DNA of 7,519 bases from Candidatus Omnitrophota bacterium (GTDB lineage Bacteria; Omnitrophota; Gorgyraeia; 2-02-FULL-51-18; JAGOUK01). The stretch covers positions 1-7,519 of the forward strand of contig JAGOUK010000059.1 of NCBI GenBank assembly GCA_018061225.1, written 5' to 3'. Shown here piece after piece: positions 1-6,265 of this stretch (positions within the stretch are counted from its first letter, which is position 1; each line of letters starts with the position of its first letter). The notes under the pieces are model-generated. The model saw nothing but the letters and a program-made list of their open reading frames with translations, did not search any database and was not told the origin of the DNA. The translations under genes were made by a program, and so were the position numbers.

Positions 1-1173
1 ATACAGAAGAGTGGGATAAAAAAGGTCGGCCCACCAGCCGCCCCACACAAAAAGAGCGGTGTTTGAAGCGAGGAATAGAGCCCAAACCGCTACCGAGGTC
101 CCTGCCCCCAAAGCGAGACTCCGCATGCGCGAAAGCGACCAGCCCGCCAGCCCAAGCACAATCGCGGCAAGTAGATTGAGCCATCGGGGCCACCGCACCA
201 TGAAGTCACTCTGAATCACGTTTTGAAAAATGTCCGCGTAAGTCCCGACCAGCGGGTATTGCGTGTCCAGCGGAATGGGATTCACGTCATGGGTGCCGGT
301 CGCCGTCAAACCCACCACGCAAACCCGGTCTTTGAGAACTTTGAGATCGATCGGCCCCGGCTGCCCTAAGATTTGATGATGATAGGCGGACAGGATGTCC
401 AAATAGGAGATATGTTCGAAGGATTTTTCCCAACGGCCATGAAACCTCAGCAGCGTCTCACCCTTTTCATCCACGGGAACACGCGCTTTGTCCCCCAGAA
501 GAATCCAACCCGGTTTAAATCGAACGTCTTCTTCCTTTACGCCGAGATAATCCATCGCCAGCAGCAAACCCAGCTGAAAACGCGGTTTGCCCTGATCCCA
601 AATCACGGGCGCCACCCTTCTGCGCTTACCGTCCAAGTCCACGATGGCATTCACATGGCCGATGCCCGCGGAAGCGTTGGCTAGTGAAGGAAGCAGAGAC
701 TCCATCACACCGCTCGTCTCCGAACGGCCTCGGTGTTGCTGCGGGGTGTGGAGAGCTTCCGAAAAAAAGACCCTGCCGTAATCGGATGCCGAATTCGCGA
801 GCGCGTCGTCCGATCCTGACGGCTCCACGAACAAAATATCCACTCCCAGCGACTTTGCGCCGCCGGCTTTGAGCGCGTCGATCAGGATCGCATGATATTG
901 CCGGTCAAAGGGCCATCGGCCGATATTTTGGAGAGCGTCCAGGGCGATTTCGACAATGAGAACCGGAGATTGAACGGCTCGACCGGCGGCGCGCTGACAT
1001 CGCCAGTCGTAGGCCTGTAATTCATAAATCTCAAAGGTTCGATTCCAAGAAAGGGCGCATGCCGCTAGAAGCGACAGGGCTAGAAAGACGGGAGGGGCGA
1101 TGGCGGCCGCGCGGCGGGCGGCTGACTTGAGCCAGCTCGGCCAGCTCCAGGAAATGGAGAGTTTTTTAAGCAC
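1..1173 (-). CDS. CHASE2-domain sensor protein, C-terminal output domain cut by the window edge
   Basis: The minus-strand frame is open from a GTG at 1173-1171 to the left edge, giving 391 residues without a stop. A basic N terminus is followed by a membrane segment at about residues 22-41, then an extracytoplasmic region to about residue 330. That region shows CHASE2 hallmarks: AYDWR near residue 54, a conserved IVEIALDALQNIGRWPFDR stretch near 72-90, GVDILFVEP near 109, and VVGLTATGTHDVNPIPLD near 287-303. Further hydrophobic segments follow at about 332-350 and 354-375, as in CHASE2 proteins, which have a cluster of membrane helices before the cytoplasmic output domain. Known CHASE2 proteins end in adenylate/guanylate cyclase, histidine kinase, Ser/Thr kinase or PP2C-type phosphatase domains; which one applies here cannot be seen. 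GTG is the first possible start after an in-frame TGA at 1197-1195, 32 bases after the mlaD-like stop. No strong Shine-Dalgarno is visible, so translation may depend on coupling. The domain call is firm; the ligand is unknown. Confidence 0.85.
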   Translation of the reverse strand, partial: MLKKLSISWSWPSWLKSAARRAAAIAPPVFLALSLLAACALSWNRTFEIYELQAYDWRCQRAAGRAVQSPVLIVEIALDALQNIGRWPFDRQYHAILIDALKAGGAKSLGVDILFVEPSGSDDALANSASDYGRVFFSEALHTPQQHRGRSETSGVMESLLPSLANASAGIGHVNAIVDLDGKRRRVAPVIWDQGKPRFQLGLLLAMDYLGVKEEDVRFKPGWILLGDKARVPVDEKGETLLRFHGRWEKSFEHISYLDILSAYHHQILGQPGPIDLKVLKDRVCVVGLTATGTHDVNPIPLDTQYPLVGTYADIFQNVIQSDFMVRWPRWLNLLAAIVLGLAGWSLSRMRSLALGAGTSVAVWALFLASNTALFVWGGWWADLFYPTLLY

Positions 1174-1205
1174 GTCGCCCGCGCGGCAAGCGGATCACGG
1201 AAGCG

Positions 1206-2057
1206 CTATTTCTTGGATGAGAAGACAAAGCCGCCACGATTAGAACTTGAGCTTGTGGAAGAGGAGCCGCTCTCACGCGCCACCAGCTCTTCACGGGCCC
1301 GCTGTTCGAGCTGCTTCATTTTTTCCTTGTTAAATTCGCGTTCGGCCCTGGCTTTGGCCAGCTCCTCCGGCGTCATTTCTTTGCCTTTGGCGAGCACTTT
1401 CCAGGGATGGTGTTTGACATCTTCGCTGAACTCCTTGAAGTACTCCGAGGTCACTTCCAGGTTCGAAAGGATGCTGTCCAACTTGGGGCGGTTGACGGAA
1501 AGGATCCCATCCAAACTCGTAAGAACCCCCATCACCTTCGGCTTGGCTTCCACCAGGAGCTCGTCGGCATGAACCGCCAGCGACCTAAAGTCCTTCATCG
1601 TCGCCGTCGCTTCGTCCATCGCGATCGACGCCTTTTCCATCAGCTCATCAAAGTTGACAGGATCCCTCGAGTCGATCTTTCCGCCGGGGGCAACGATTTC
1701 GCCGTTCACGCCGGGCCGAATCTCGACGTACTTTTCACCCATCAGCCCCAGCGAGCTCATCAAGGCCTGCGAGTCGCCGCGCAGCTTCACGCCATCCTCC
1801 ACCCAAAGAGTGGCCTCGACGGCCGTTCCCGCTTCATCGTATACGAGACGGACATTGCGGACCTCTCCAACTTCGACGCCGGCAAGGCGCACGGGAGCGA
1901 ACTTTTTGATCCCCGCGGCTGACGTGAAGCGGGTCATGACGGTGTAGCCCTTCGGCTTCACGCCGATGTCACCCGTCATCAAAAAAATCCCCCCCAGCAC
2001 GAGAAGGCAGCCAAGAATCACGATGCCGGTTTTAATTTCGTTGGATATCTTCGCCAT
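1206..2057 (-). CDS. mlaD: MlaD-like MCE-domain substrate-binding protein of a lipid ABC transporter
   Basis: The 283-residue product has a short cytoplasmic N terminus, one membrane anchor at about residues 11-28 and a single MCE domain at about 38-117. The domain starts with GYTVMTRFTSAAGI, contains VRLAGVEVGEV and ends with the family-typical GLMGEKYVEIRPG (104-116). MCE proteins form rings in the periplasm that pass phospholipids between the membranes on behalf of an MlaFE-type transporter. After the MCE domain comes a helical region (about 133-215), then a charged, Glu/Lys/Arg-rich probable coiled coil (about 229-262) and a serine-rich tail (263-272) ending in GGFVFSSKK. E. coli MlaD is shorter (about 180 residues), so the tail is an extension, although longer versions are common in other phyla. 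The ATG at 2057 has AAGGAG 11 bases upstream and lies 19 bases after the ATPase stop. Family assignment is confident; use of the E. coli gene symbol is by analogy. Confidence 0.88.
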   Translation of the reverse strand: MAKISNEIKTGIVILGCLLVLGGIFLMTGDIGVKPKGYTVMTRFTSAAGIKKFAPVRLAGVEVGEVRNVRLVYDEAGTAVEATLWVEDGVKLRGDSQALMSSLGLMGEKYVEIRPGVNGEIVAPGGKIDSRDPVNFDELMEKASIAMDEATATMKDFRSLAVHADELLVEAKPKVMGVLTSLDGILSVNRPKLDSILSNLEVTSEYFKEFSEDVKHHPWKVLAKGKEMTPEELAKARAEREFNKEKMKQLEQRAREELVARESGSSSTSSSSNRGGFVFSSKK

Positions 2058-2068
2058 GTGCGCTTATG

Positions 2069-2074
2069 CTCCTT
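2069..2074 (-). promoter_or_regulatory. Ribosome-binding site of the mlaD-like gene
   Basis: AAGGAG on the minus strand, 11 bases before the ATG at 2057 and three bases after the TAA of the upstream ATPase gene. The strong match supports the chosen start, although the spacing is slightly long. Confidence 0.7.
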
Positions 2075-2076
2075 GG

Positions 2077-2898
2077 TTAATCACGAGTCAAACCTTCGAG
2101 ATAGTTTTGTCCCTGCTGGACAAACTGCACGGGCCCCTCGGCCTCGCCTTCAACAAACTGTTTCAGCACCGGATTCGCGGACTTTGCGATTTCTGCCGGA
2201 GTGCCGAGTTCCAACACTTCTCCGCGATGCAGCATGGCAATCCGATCCGCGATTCTAAAAACGCTTTTCATGTCATGCGTGACGACGATCGAGGTGATGT
2301 GCAGCTTCTTAGAAAGATCCATGATCAGCTTATCGACCACGGCCGTCATCACCGGATCCAAGCCGGCTGTCGGCTCGTCATAAAAAATCACTTCAGGGTC
2401 CATCACGATGGCGCGGGCCAAGCCCACGCGCTTGCGCATGCCGCCGGAAAGCATCGACGGCATCAGATGTTCGAAGCCGGTGAGACCCACCAGTTCCAGC
2501 TTCATCTTAACGACGATGCTAATGATCGCGGGATCAAGATTCGTATGTTCCTTAAGGGGCATCGCGACATTTTCGCCGACCGTGAGCGAGTCGAATAATG
2601 CCGCGGATTGAAAAAGCATCCCAAATTTGAGCCGAATTTTGTCCAAACCCTCTTCATCAAGCGTGCTAAGGTCCTTGCCCATAAAAACCACCCGGCCCTG
2701 ATCCGGCTTGGTCTGACCGATCATGTGACGCAGCAGCGTCGATTTGCCGCAGCCGGACCCGCCCATGATGACCAGCGTTTCGCCCTTGCGCACTTCCAGG
2801 TTGATGCCTTTGAGCACTGCCCTGCCGCCAAACATCTTATGAAGATTTTCAACCTTTATCAGGGTATCACCCGGTTCGAAGGTATCTTTTTGGCTCAC
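2077..2898 (-). CDS. mlaF: MlaF-like ATPase of the lipid-transport ABC system
   Basis: The 273-residue protein is a complete ABC ATPase that should power the MlaE-like permease from the cytoplasmic face. Walker A is GGSGCGKST (46-54, Lys52), the Q-loop glutamine is Gln97 in MLFQSAALFDSLTVGENVAM, which is characteristic of the MlaF/Mkl group, the signature is LSGGMRKR (150-157), Walker B is VIFYDE (170-175, catalytic Glu175), the D-loop is AGLDP (178-182) and the switch histidine is His208 in VVTHDM. All catalytic residues are present. Length matches MlaF (about 270). The start is a GTG at 2898, not ATG; a strong AAGGAG seven bases upstream supports it. It follows the permease stop by 11 bases and precedes the MCE gene by 19, the classic permease-ATPase-MCE order. 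The C-terminal residues from about 240 (KQFVEGEAEGPVQ) match the usual MlaF end. Confidence 0.93.
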   Translation of the reverse strand: MSQKDTFEPGDTLIKVENLHKMFGGRAVLKGINLEVRKGETLVIMGGSGCGKSTLLRHMIGQTKPDQGRVVFMGKDLSTLDEEGLDKIRLKFGMLFQSAALFDSLTVGENVAMPLKEHTNLDPAIISIVVKMKLELVGLTGFEHLMPSMLSGGMRKRVGLARAIVMDPEVIFYDEPTAGLDPVMTAVVDKLIMDLSKKLHITSIVVTHDMKSVFRIADRIAMLHRGEVLELGTPAEIAKSANPVLKQFVEGEAEGPVQFVQQGQNYLEGLTRD

Positions 2899-2905
2899 CC
2901 GGCTG

Positions 2906-2911
2906 CTCCTT
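2906..2911 (-). promoter_or_regulatory. Ribosome-binding site of the mlaF-like gene, overlapping the mlaE-like stop
   Basis: AAGGAG on the minus strand, seven bases before a GTG codon at 2898-2896. Its first two bases are part of the TAA stop of the permease gene (2912-2910). The site decides in favour of the GTG start and indicates tight translational coupling of permease and ATPase. Confidence 0.8.
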
Positions 2912-3707
2912 AATTACCCGTGAAGTAAAACAAGGCGGTTAGGATCGCATCCGCCAAAATAATCATGACAAAAGACAACACCACTGATTCTGTGGTCGAC
3001 TTACCCACGCCTTCGGCGCCGCCCTGGGTGTTGAGACCCCGGTGGCAGCTGATCATGGTGATGATGATGCTGAACACCCAGCCTTTGAGCAAACCCGTCA
3101 TTATGTCTTTTTTAACCAAAAAATCAAAAGTGGTATCAAGATAAAGTCCCGGACGAAGGTCCAGGTAAGTCGTGCCGATCACCATACCGCCTAACATGCC
3201 CGCGACATCGCCCAGAATGACCAAACACGGCAGCATGAGCATCAACGCCACGAATCTCGGAACCACGAGGAATCGCACCGGATTGAGCGCGAGCGTCTCA
3301 AGCGCCTCGATCTGCTCGGTGACTTTCATCGTGCTCAGCTCCGCGGTGATCGCCGCGCCGACCCTGCCGGCAATGACCAGGGAGGTCAGGACAGGACCGA
3401 TTTCGCGCGCCATAGAAACGGCCACCAGAGCCGCCACGTAAATGGTGGCGCCCATGCGCTCGAGCTGATAAGCGCTCTGCATGGCAAGCACCATACCCAT
3501 GGAGAAACAGACGAAACAGACGATGAGGATCGAATTAACCCCTCCGAACACCGCCTGAAAGGCCGTGTATTCTATGGAGAGGGGCTTTTTCTTGAAAGGT
3601 CCGGCGAAGATCCAGTAGAGGGTTTGCAACAGCAGGGAAGTAATTTCACGAATCTGCCGAATCACCGACAGGACCGCTCCCCCCAATGCAGACAAAAAAC
3701 CATTCAT
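2910..3707 (-). CDS. mlaE: MlaE-like permease of the lipid-transport ABC system
   Basis: This 265-residue integral membrane protein is the MlaE/YrbE-type permease that dimerises, binds the ATPase on the cytoplasmic side and the MCE ring on the periplasmic side. It shows an N-terminal amphipathic region, then hydrophobic segments at about 56-76, 88-113, 144-180, 206-222 and 242-262. Family motifs are REIGPVLTSL (101-110), AGRVGAAITAEL (113-124), the coupling-helix segment EQIEALETL (131-139), LNPVRFLVVPR (141-151) and GGAEGVGKSTTESVV (229-243). Length equals the family norm (about 260). The ATG at 3707 lies six bases after the TAG of the STAS gene and has no clear Shine-Dalgarno, so translation is probably coupled to the STAS gene. 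An ATG one codon downstream in another frame (ATGAATG) is not used. Family identity is very secure. Confidence 0.93.
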   Translation of the reverse strand: MNGFLSALGGAVLSVIRQIREITSLLLQTLYWIFAGPFKKKPLSIEYTAFQAVFGGVNSILIVCFVCFSMGMVLAMQSAYQLERMGATIYVAALVAVSMAREIGPVLTSLVIAGRVGAAITAELSTMKVTEQIEALETLALNPVRFLVVPRFVALMLMLPCLVILGDVAGMLGGMVIGTTYLDLRPGLYLDTTFDFLVKKDIMTGLLKGWVFSIIITMISCHRGLNTQGGAEGVGKSTTESVVLSFVMIILADAILTALFYFTGN

Positions 3708-3713
3708 TCGGCG

Positions 3714-4040
3714 CTACTTAAGCTTGGCTACCGCGGTGGCGACGTCAGGATGAATAGCAAAAAGCTTGTCGAGCTTGGTGATCTCGAACAAACTGCGAAC
3801 TTTATCTGATAAATGCGTCAAATAGAGCGCCCCGCTGCGCGACCGTGCTTTTTTTAAGATTTCGACCAGCGTCGCCAATCCGGAGCTGTCCACGTAGCCG
3901 ACCTTCTCCAGGTTGATGACCACCTTGGGATTCGTAACTTTTTCCATTTCCTTCTTCAATTGCGGTGAGGTGGAAATATTGATCTCCCCTTCAATCGTCG
4001 CTACCGCGACTCCGTCGATCTCAGTGATTTTGATGTCCAT
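3714..4040 (-). CDS. STAS-domain protein, anti-sigma-factor antagonist (SpoIIAA/RsbV) or MlaB-like subunit
   Basis: With the start chosen here the product is 108 residues, one STAS domain: a beta-rich start (MDIKITEIDGVAVATIEGEI), NISTSPQLKK, then a hydrophobic strand and the loop YVDSSGLATL (49-58) before a helix. Asp51-Ser52-Ser53-Gly54 is the loop in which SpoIIAA/RsbV proteins are phosphorylated by their partner kinase, and the serines are kept. Such proteins release sigma factors by binding RsbW-type kinases; MlaB, also a STAS protein, instead binds MlaF and is needed for transporter activity. The position between an RsbW-like gene and the permease gene allows either role. An in-frame ATG at 4082 would add 14 polar residues, but AGGAG at 4055-4051 sits 10 bases before the ATG at 4040 and the shorter form matches family length, so I prefer 4040. 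The domain is certain, the role is not. Confidence 0.87.
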   Translation of the reverse strand: MDIKITEIDGVAVATIEGEINISTSPQLKKEMEKVTNPKVVINLEKVGYVDSSGLATLVEILKKARSRSGALYLTHLSDKVRSLFEITKLDKLFAIHPDVATAVAKLK

Positions 4041-4050
4041 CGGTCTTGTT

Positions 4051-4055
4051 CTCCT
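4051..4055 (-). promoter_or_regulatory. Ribosome-binding site deciding the start of the STAS gene
   Basis: AGGAG on the minus strand, 10 bases before the ATG at 4040-4038. The alternative ATG at 4082 has no comparable site, so this supports the 108-residue form of the STAS protein. Confidence 0.6.
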
Positions 4056-4089
4056 GTCCTGTTCGTTGCTGATGCCGGCCATTCAAGAT

Positions 4090-4518
4090 TTAATTTTTTA
4101 GGAGCTTGGTGATCTTTACGGTACTTCCGTTTGCACCATAGTCCACCTCGTCCATCAAATTCTTAACGAGATAAACGCCGCGCCCGCTGTAAGCTTCAAT
4201 ATTGTCGCAAATGGTGGGGTCTTTGACGCGTGTCGCGTCAAACCCCTTCCCCTGGTCCTGCACCTGGATACTAATCTCACTCCCACGGCGGATGAGCGTG
4301 ACTCGCACCGGGATCTCGCGCCGATAGCCATTGCCGTGCTTCATGGCGTTGATTAGTATTTCTTCAAAACAAAGTCTAATGTCAAAGCAGTCCGACTCAT
4401 TCAGATTAAGCCCGGCAAAAAAATCAAACACCCTCTTCGTCGCCTGCGGAATCTCTTCCAGCGCGCTCGGCACCTCATACTGCAGCGTTTGAATCAGGGC
4501 ACCATCCGCTTCGCTCAT
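4090..4518 (-). CDS. RsbW/SpoIIAB-like serine protein kinase (anti-sigma-factor type, HATPase_c_2)
   Basis: The 142-residue product is a stand-alone GHKL ATPase domain. The N-box is EEILINAMKHGN (52-63) with Glu53 and Asn57 matching the catalytic Glu and Mg-binding Asn of SpoIIAB. The G1 box is QDQGKGFD (87-94) and the G2 region is YSGRGVYLVKNL (110-121). All ATP-binding residues are present, so an active kinase is expected. Family members phosphorylate a STAS partner and many bind a sigma factor; here the next gene encodes a STAS protein and no sigma factor is seen in the window. The start is taken as the ATG at 4518, which overlaps the accA stop as TGATG, with GGAG five bases upstream. A GTG immediately before it (4521) would add one residue and cannot be excluded. 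A 49-base gap separates it from the chosen STAS start. The family is secure, the target is inferred. Confidence 0.87.
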   Translation of the reverse strand: MSEADGALIQTLQYEVPSALEEIPQATKRVFDFFAGLNLNESDCFDIRLCFEEILINAMKHGNGYRREIPVRVTLIRRGSEISIQVQDQGKGFDATRVKDPTICDNIEAYSGRGVYLVKNLMDEVDYGANGSTVKITKLLKN

Positions 4519-5474
4519 CACCTCTCCGCGACTTGCCCCATGCCCCGGTACTTGTCATACCTTTCAGCCACGAGTTGGACTTCATTTTTCTCAAGCAATT
4601 CCGGAAGGGTCTTAAAGATGGTTTTTTTGATTTCCTGGGCAGTGGCCTGCGGGTCAAAATGAGCTCCGCCAAGAGGCTCCCTCACAATCCCGTCGATGAT
4701 TCCCAGCTGCAGCAGGTCCTTGGCGGTCAATTTGAGCGCCGCGGCCGCGTCCGGGGCTTTCTTGTGGTCTTTCCAGAGAATCGCGGCGCAGCCCTCAGGA
4801 GAGATCACGGAATAGTAGGCGTTTTCGAGCACAAACATCCGGTCGGTAACACCAATGCCCAACGCTCCGCCCGAGCCGCCCTCTCCGATCACGAAGCCGA
4901 TCGTCGGAACGTGCAGCTCGGACATTTCACGCAGGTTGAACGCGATCATATTGGCCTGCCCGCGCTCTTCGGCTCCGACGCCCGGATACGCGCCCGGCGT
5001 ATCAATCAGACAAATGACGGGCAGCCCGAACTTTTCGGCGAGCTTCATCACCCGCATTGCTTTGCGGTACCCTTCCGGGTGCGCGCTGCCGAAATTGCGA
5101 AAAATGTTCTCTTTCGCGTCGCGGCCCTTCTGATGACCCATCACGCAGAAGCGCTGTCCGTCCATCAAACCAAAGCCCGTGATCAGCGCCTTGTCGTCTG
5201 CAAACGCGCGGTCTCCGTATATTTCTTCAAAGTCCGTAAAAAGCATGCTGATGTAATCCAGCGTGTAAGGCCGCCTCGGATGCCGGGCGATCTGCACCCG
5301 CTGCCAGGGCGTCAACCGTGAATACGTGTGTTCCTTGACCTCTATGAGCTTGCCCTCGAGCTTTTTGATCTCGCTTTGAAGATTGACCGGGCCGCTTTGG
5401 GAAAGGTTCTTGAGTTCGCTGATTTTGCTCTCAAGTTCGAGAATGGGTTTTTCAAAGTCCAGTACTTGCGCCAT
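4518..5474 (-). CDS. accA: Acetyl-CoA carboxylase carboxyltransferase subunit alpha
   Basis: The 318-residue protein is AccA, which with AccD transfers the carboxyl group from carboxybiotin to acetyl-CoA to make malonyl-CoA, the committed step of fatty-acid synthesis in the cytoplasm. Recognisable stretches are the N-terminal MAQVLDFEKPILELESKI helix, HPRRPYTLDYI (65-75), the GDRAFADDKA segment (87-96), GHQKGRD (113-119), PEGYRKA (133-139), DTPGAYPG (158-165), GEGGSGGALG (197-206) and YSVISPEGCAAI (221-232). These last two form parts of the crotonase-fold active site and oxyanion regions. Length equals E. coli AccA (319). AAGGAG at 5484-5479, overlapping the TAA of the upstream transpeptidase gene, lies four bases before the ATG. 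The stop TGA shares a base with the start of the RsbW-like gene. accD and accBC are not in the window. Function is secure. Confidence 0.97.
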   Translation of the reverse strand: MAQVLDFEKPILELESKISELKNLSQSGPVNLQSEIKKLEGKLIEVKEHTYSRLTPWQRVQIARHPRRPYTLDYISMLFTDFEEIYGDRAFADDKALITGFGLMDGQRFCVMGHQKGRDAKENIFRNFGSAHPEGYRKAMRVMKLAEKFGLPVICLIDTPGAYPGVGAEERGQANMIAFNLREMSELHVPTIGFVIGEGGSGGALGIGVTDRMFVLENAYYSVISPEGCAAILWKDHKKAPDAAAALKLTAKDLLQLGIIDGIVREPLGGAHFDPQATAQEIKKTIFKTLPELLEKNEVQLVAERYDKYRGMGQVAER

Positions 5475-5478
5475 AAAT

Positions 5479-5484
5479 CTCCTT
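5479..5484 (-). promoter_or_regulatory. Ribosome-binding site of accA, overlapping the upstream stop codon
   Basis: AAGGAG on the minus strand, starting inside the TAA stop (5485-5483) of the L,D-transpeptidase gene and ending four bases before the accA ATG at 5474. It marks accA as a downstream operon member coupled to the transpeptidase gene. Confidence 0.75.
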
Positions 5485-6265
5485 AAGCGATGATGGTGAC
5501 TTCGGTGCCGTCGGGCAGAAGCTCGAACAAGGATTCGATATCTTCATTGAGCATGCGGACGCAGCCGAGAGTCGCAAATTGCCCGATTTCTTCAGGCTTT
5601 GATGTCCCGTGCAGTCCGTAGCCTTCCTTGTCAAAACCCATCCAGCGGGTTCCGAGCGGGTTCTCGGGCGAATCCGGGGGGGTCACCTTCCCCTCATAAT
5701 ACCAAGTCGGATTCTTTAAGTGGTTTATTATCTTAAATGTCCCTTCGGGGGTGGACCGGTCCTTGCCGGTCGCAATGCGGTAGCTCCGCACAACCGCCGC
5801 ATCCGCTTTGAGACTCAGGACATTATTGCCCTTATCCACCAGGATGGAAAATTTAGCCCGCGGGATCCGGAGCGTCTTCCCCGGAAAAATCTTGTCGCCC
5901 GGCATGGCGTTCGCCGCGATGATCATTCCGGGAGTAACTCCAAATTGCTTGGCGATTTTGGTGAGATTATCCCCGGGCTTGATGACATAAGCGGCGCTAT
6001 TGGCGTCGGTCAATCCCTTAAAGTAGTCTGTCAGCACCGTTTGACCCGCCAACACATCTGCCCCGGCACCGACGGAAGGGACAGCAACAGCGCCGTCAGC
6101 CTGATCTGGCAGCGTCGCCTTTTCGGCGATTTCACCGGCCGGCACCGCTTCAACAGGCTGCTCGTGCCGCGTACCGGAAGTGGCCCTTCCAAACCAGACC
6201 CCGGCTCCGGTCAAAAGAACGGCTCCGAGAATCAGAAGCGCTGTCTTAGAACCGGAATTTCTCAT
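5483..6265 (-). CDS. LysM and YkuD-domain L,D-transpeptidase, membrane-anchored
   Basis: The 260-residue protein has a basic N terminus, a hydrophobic segment at about 8-25 (signal anchor; no lipobox seen), an Ala/Gly/Val-rich linker to about residue 90, a LysM peptidoglycan-binding domain (YVIKPGDNLTKIAKQFGV to KTLRIPR, about 93-136) and a YkuD catalytic domain (about 138-260). The active-site segment has YGLHGT (His219) and ATLGCVRM with the nucleophile Cys235 16 residues later. Enzymes of this type cut a tetrapeptide stem and form 3-3 cross-links or attach proteins to peptidoglycan in the periplasm. The usual [S/T]HGC motif reads TLGC here; the residue before Gly also varies in other families (Lys in Bacillus YkuD), so activity is still expected. 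The start ATG overlaps the stop of the YuiD-family gene as ATGA and has no own Shine-Dalgarno, implying coupling. The same LysM-YkuD architecture is common in diderm candidate phyla. Confidence 0.92.
   Translation of the reverse strand: MRNSGSKTALLILGAVLLTGAGVWFGRATSGTRHEQPVEAVPAGEIAEKATLPDQADGAVAVPSVGAGADVLAGQTVLTDYFKGLTDANSAAYVIKPGDNLTKIAKQFGVTPGMIIAANAMPGDKIFPGKTLRIPRAKFSILVDKGNNVLSLKADAAVVRSYRIATGKDRSTPEGTFKIINHLKNPTWYYEGKVTPPDSPENPLGTRWMGFDKEGYGLHGTSKPEEIGQFATLGCVRMLNEDIESLFELLPDGTEVTIIA

Noticed and set aside
373..872. Two plus-strand open frames (373-684 and 684-872) that nearly overlap like coupled small genes.
   Set aside because: The opposite strand is continuously open from 1173 to the left edge and encodes a clear CHASE2 protein. 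The plus-strand translations show no recognisable motif and have low-complexity, Arg/Pro-rich content typical of antisense shadows.
1407..2598. Long plus-strand frames at 1407-1922 and 1966-2598.
   Set aside because: They are antisense to the MCE and ATPase genes, cross the real gene boundary and have His/Arg-rich content without domains.
4041..4082. N-terminal extension of the STAS protein starting at the ATG at 4082.
   Set aside because: The extra 14 residues are polar and outside the STAS fold, no ribosome-binding site precedes that ATG, and a good site precedes the ATG at 4040. The extension remains possible but is less likely.
4533..5321. A 262-residue plus-strand open frame.
   Set aside because: It lies wholly antisense to accA, whose protein sequence is highly conserved. 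The shadow product is rich in Arg and His and resembles no family I know.
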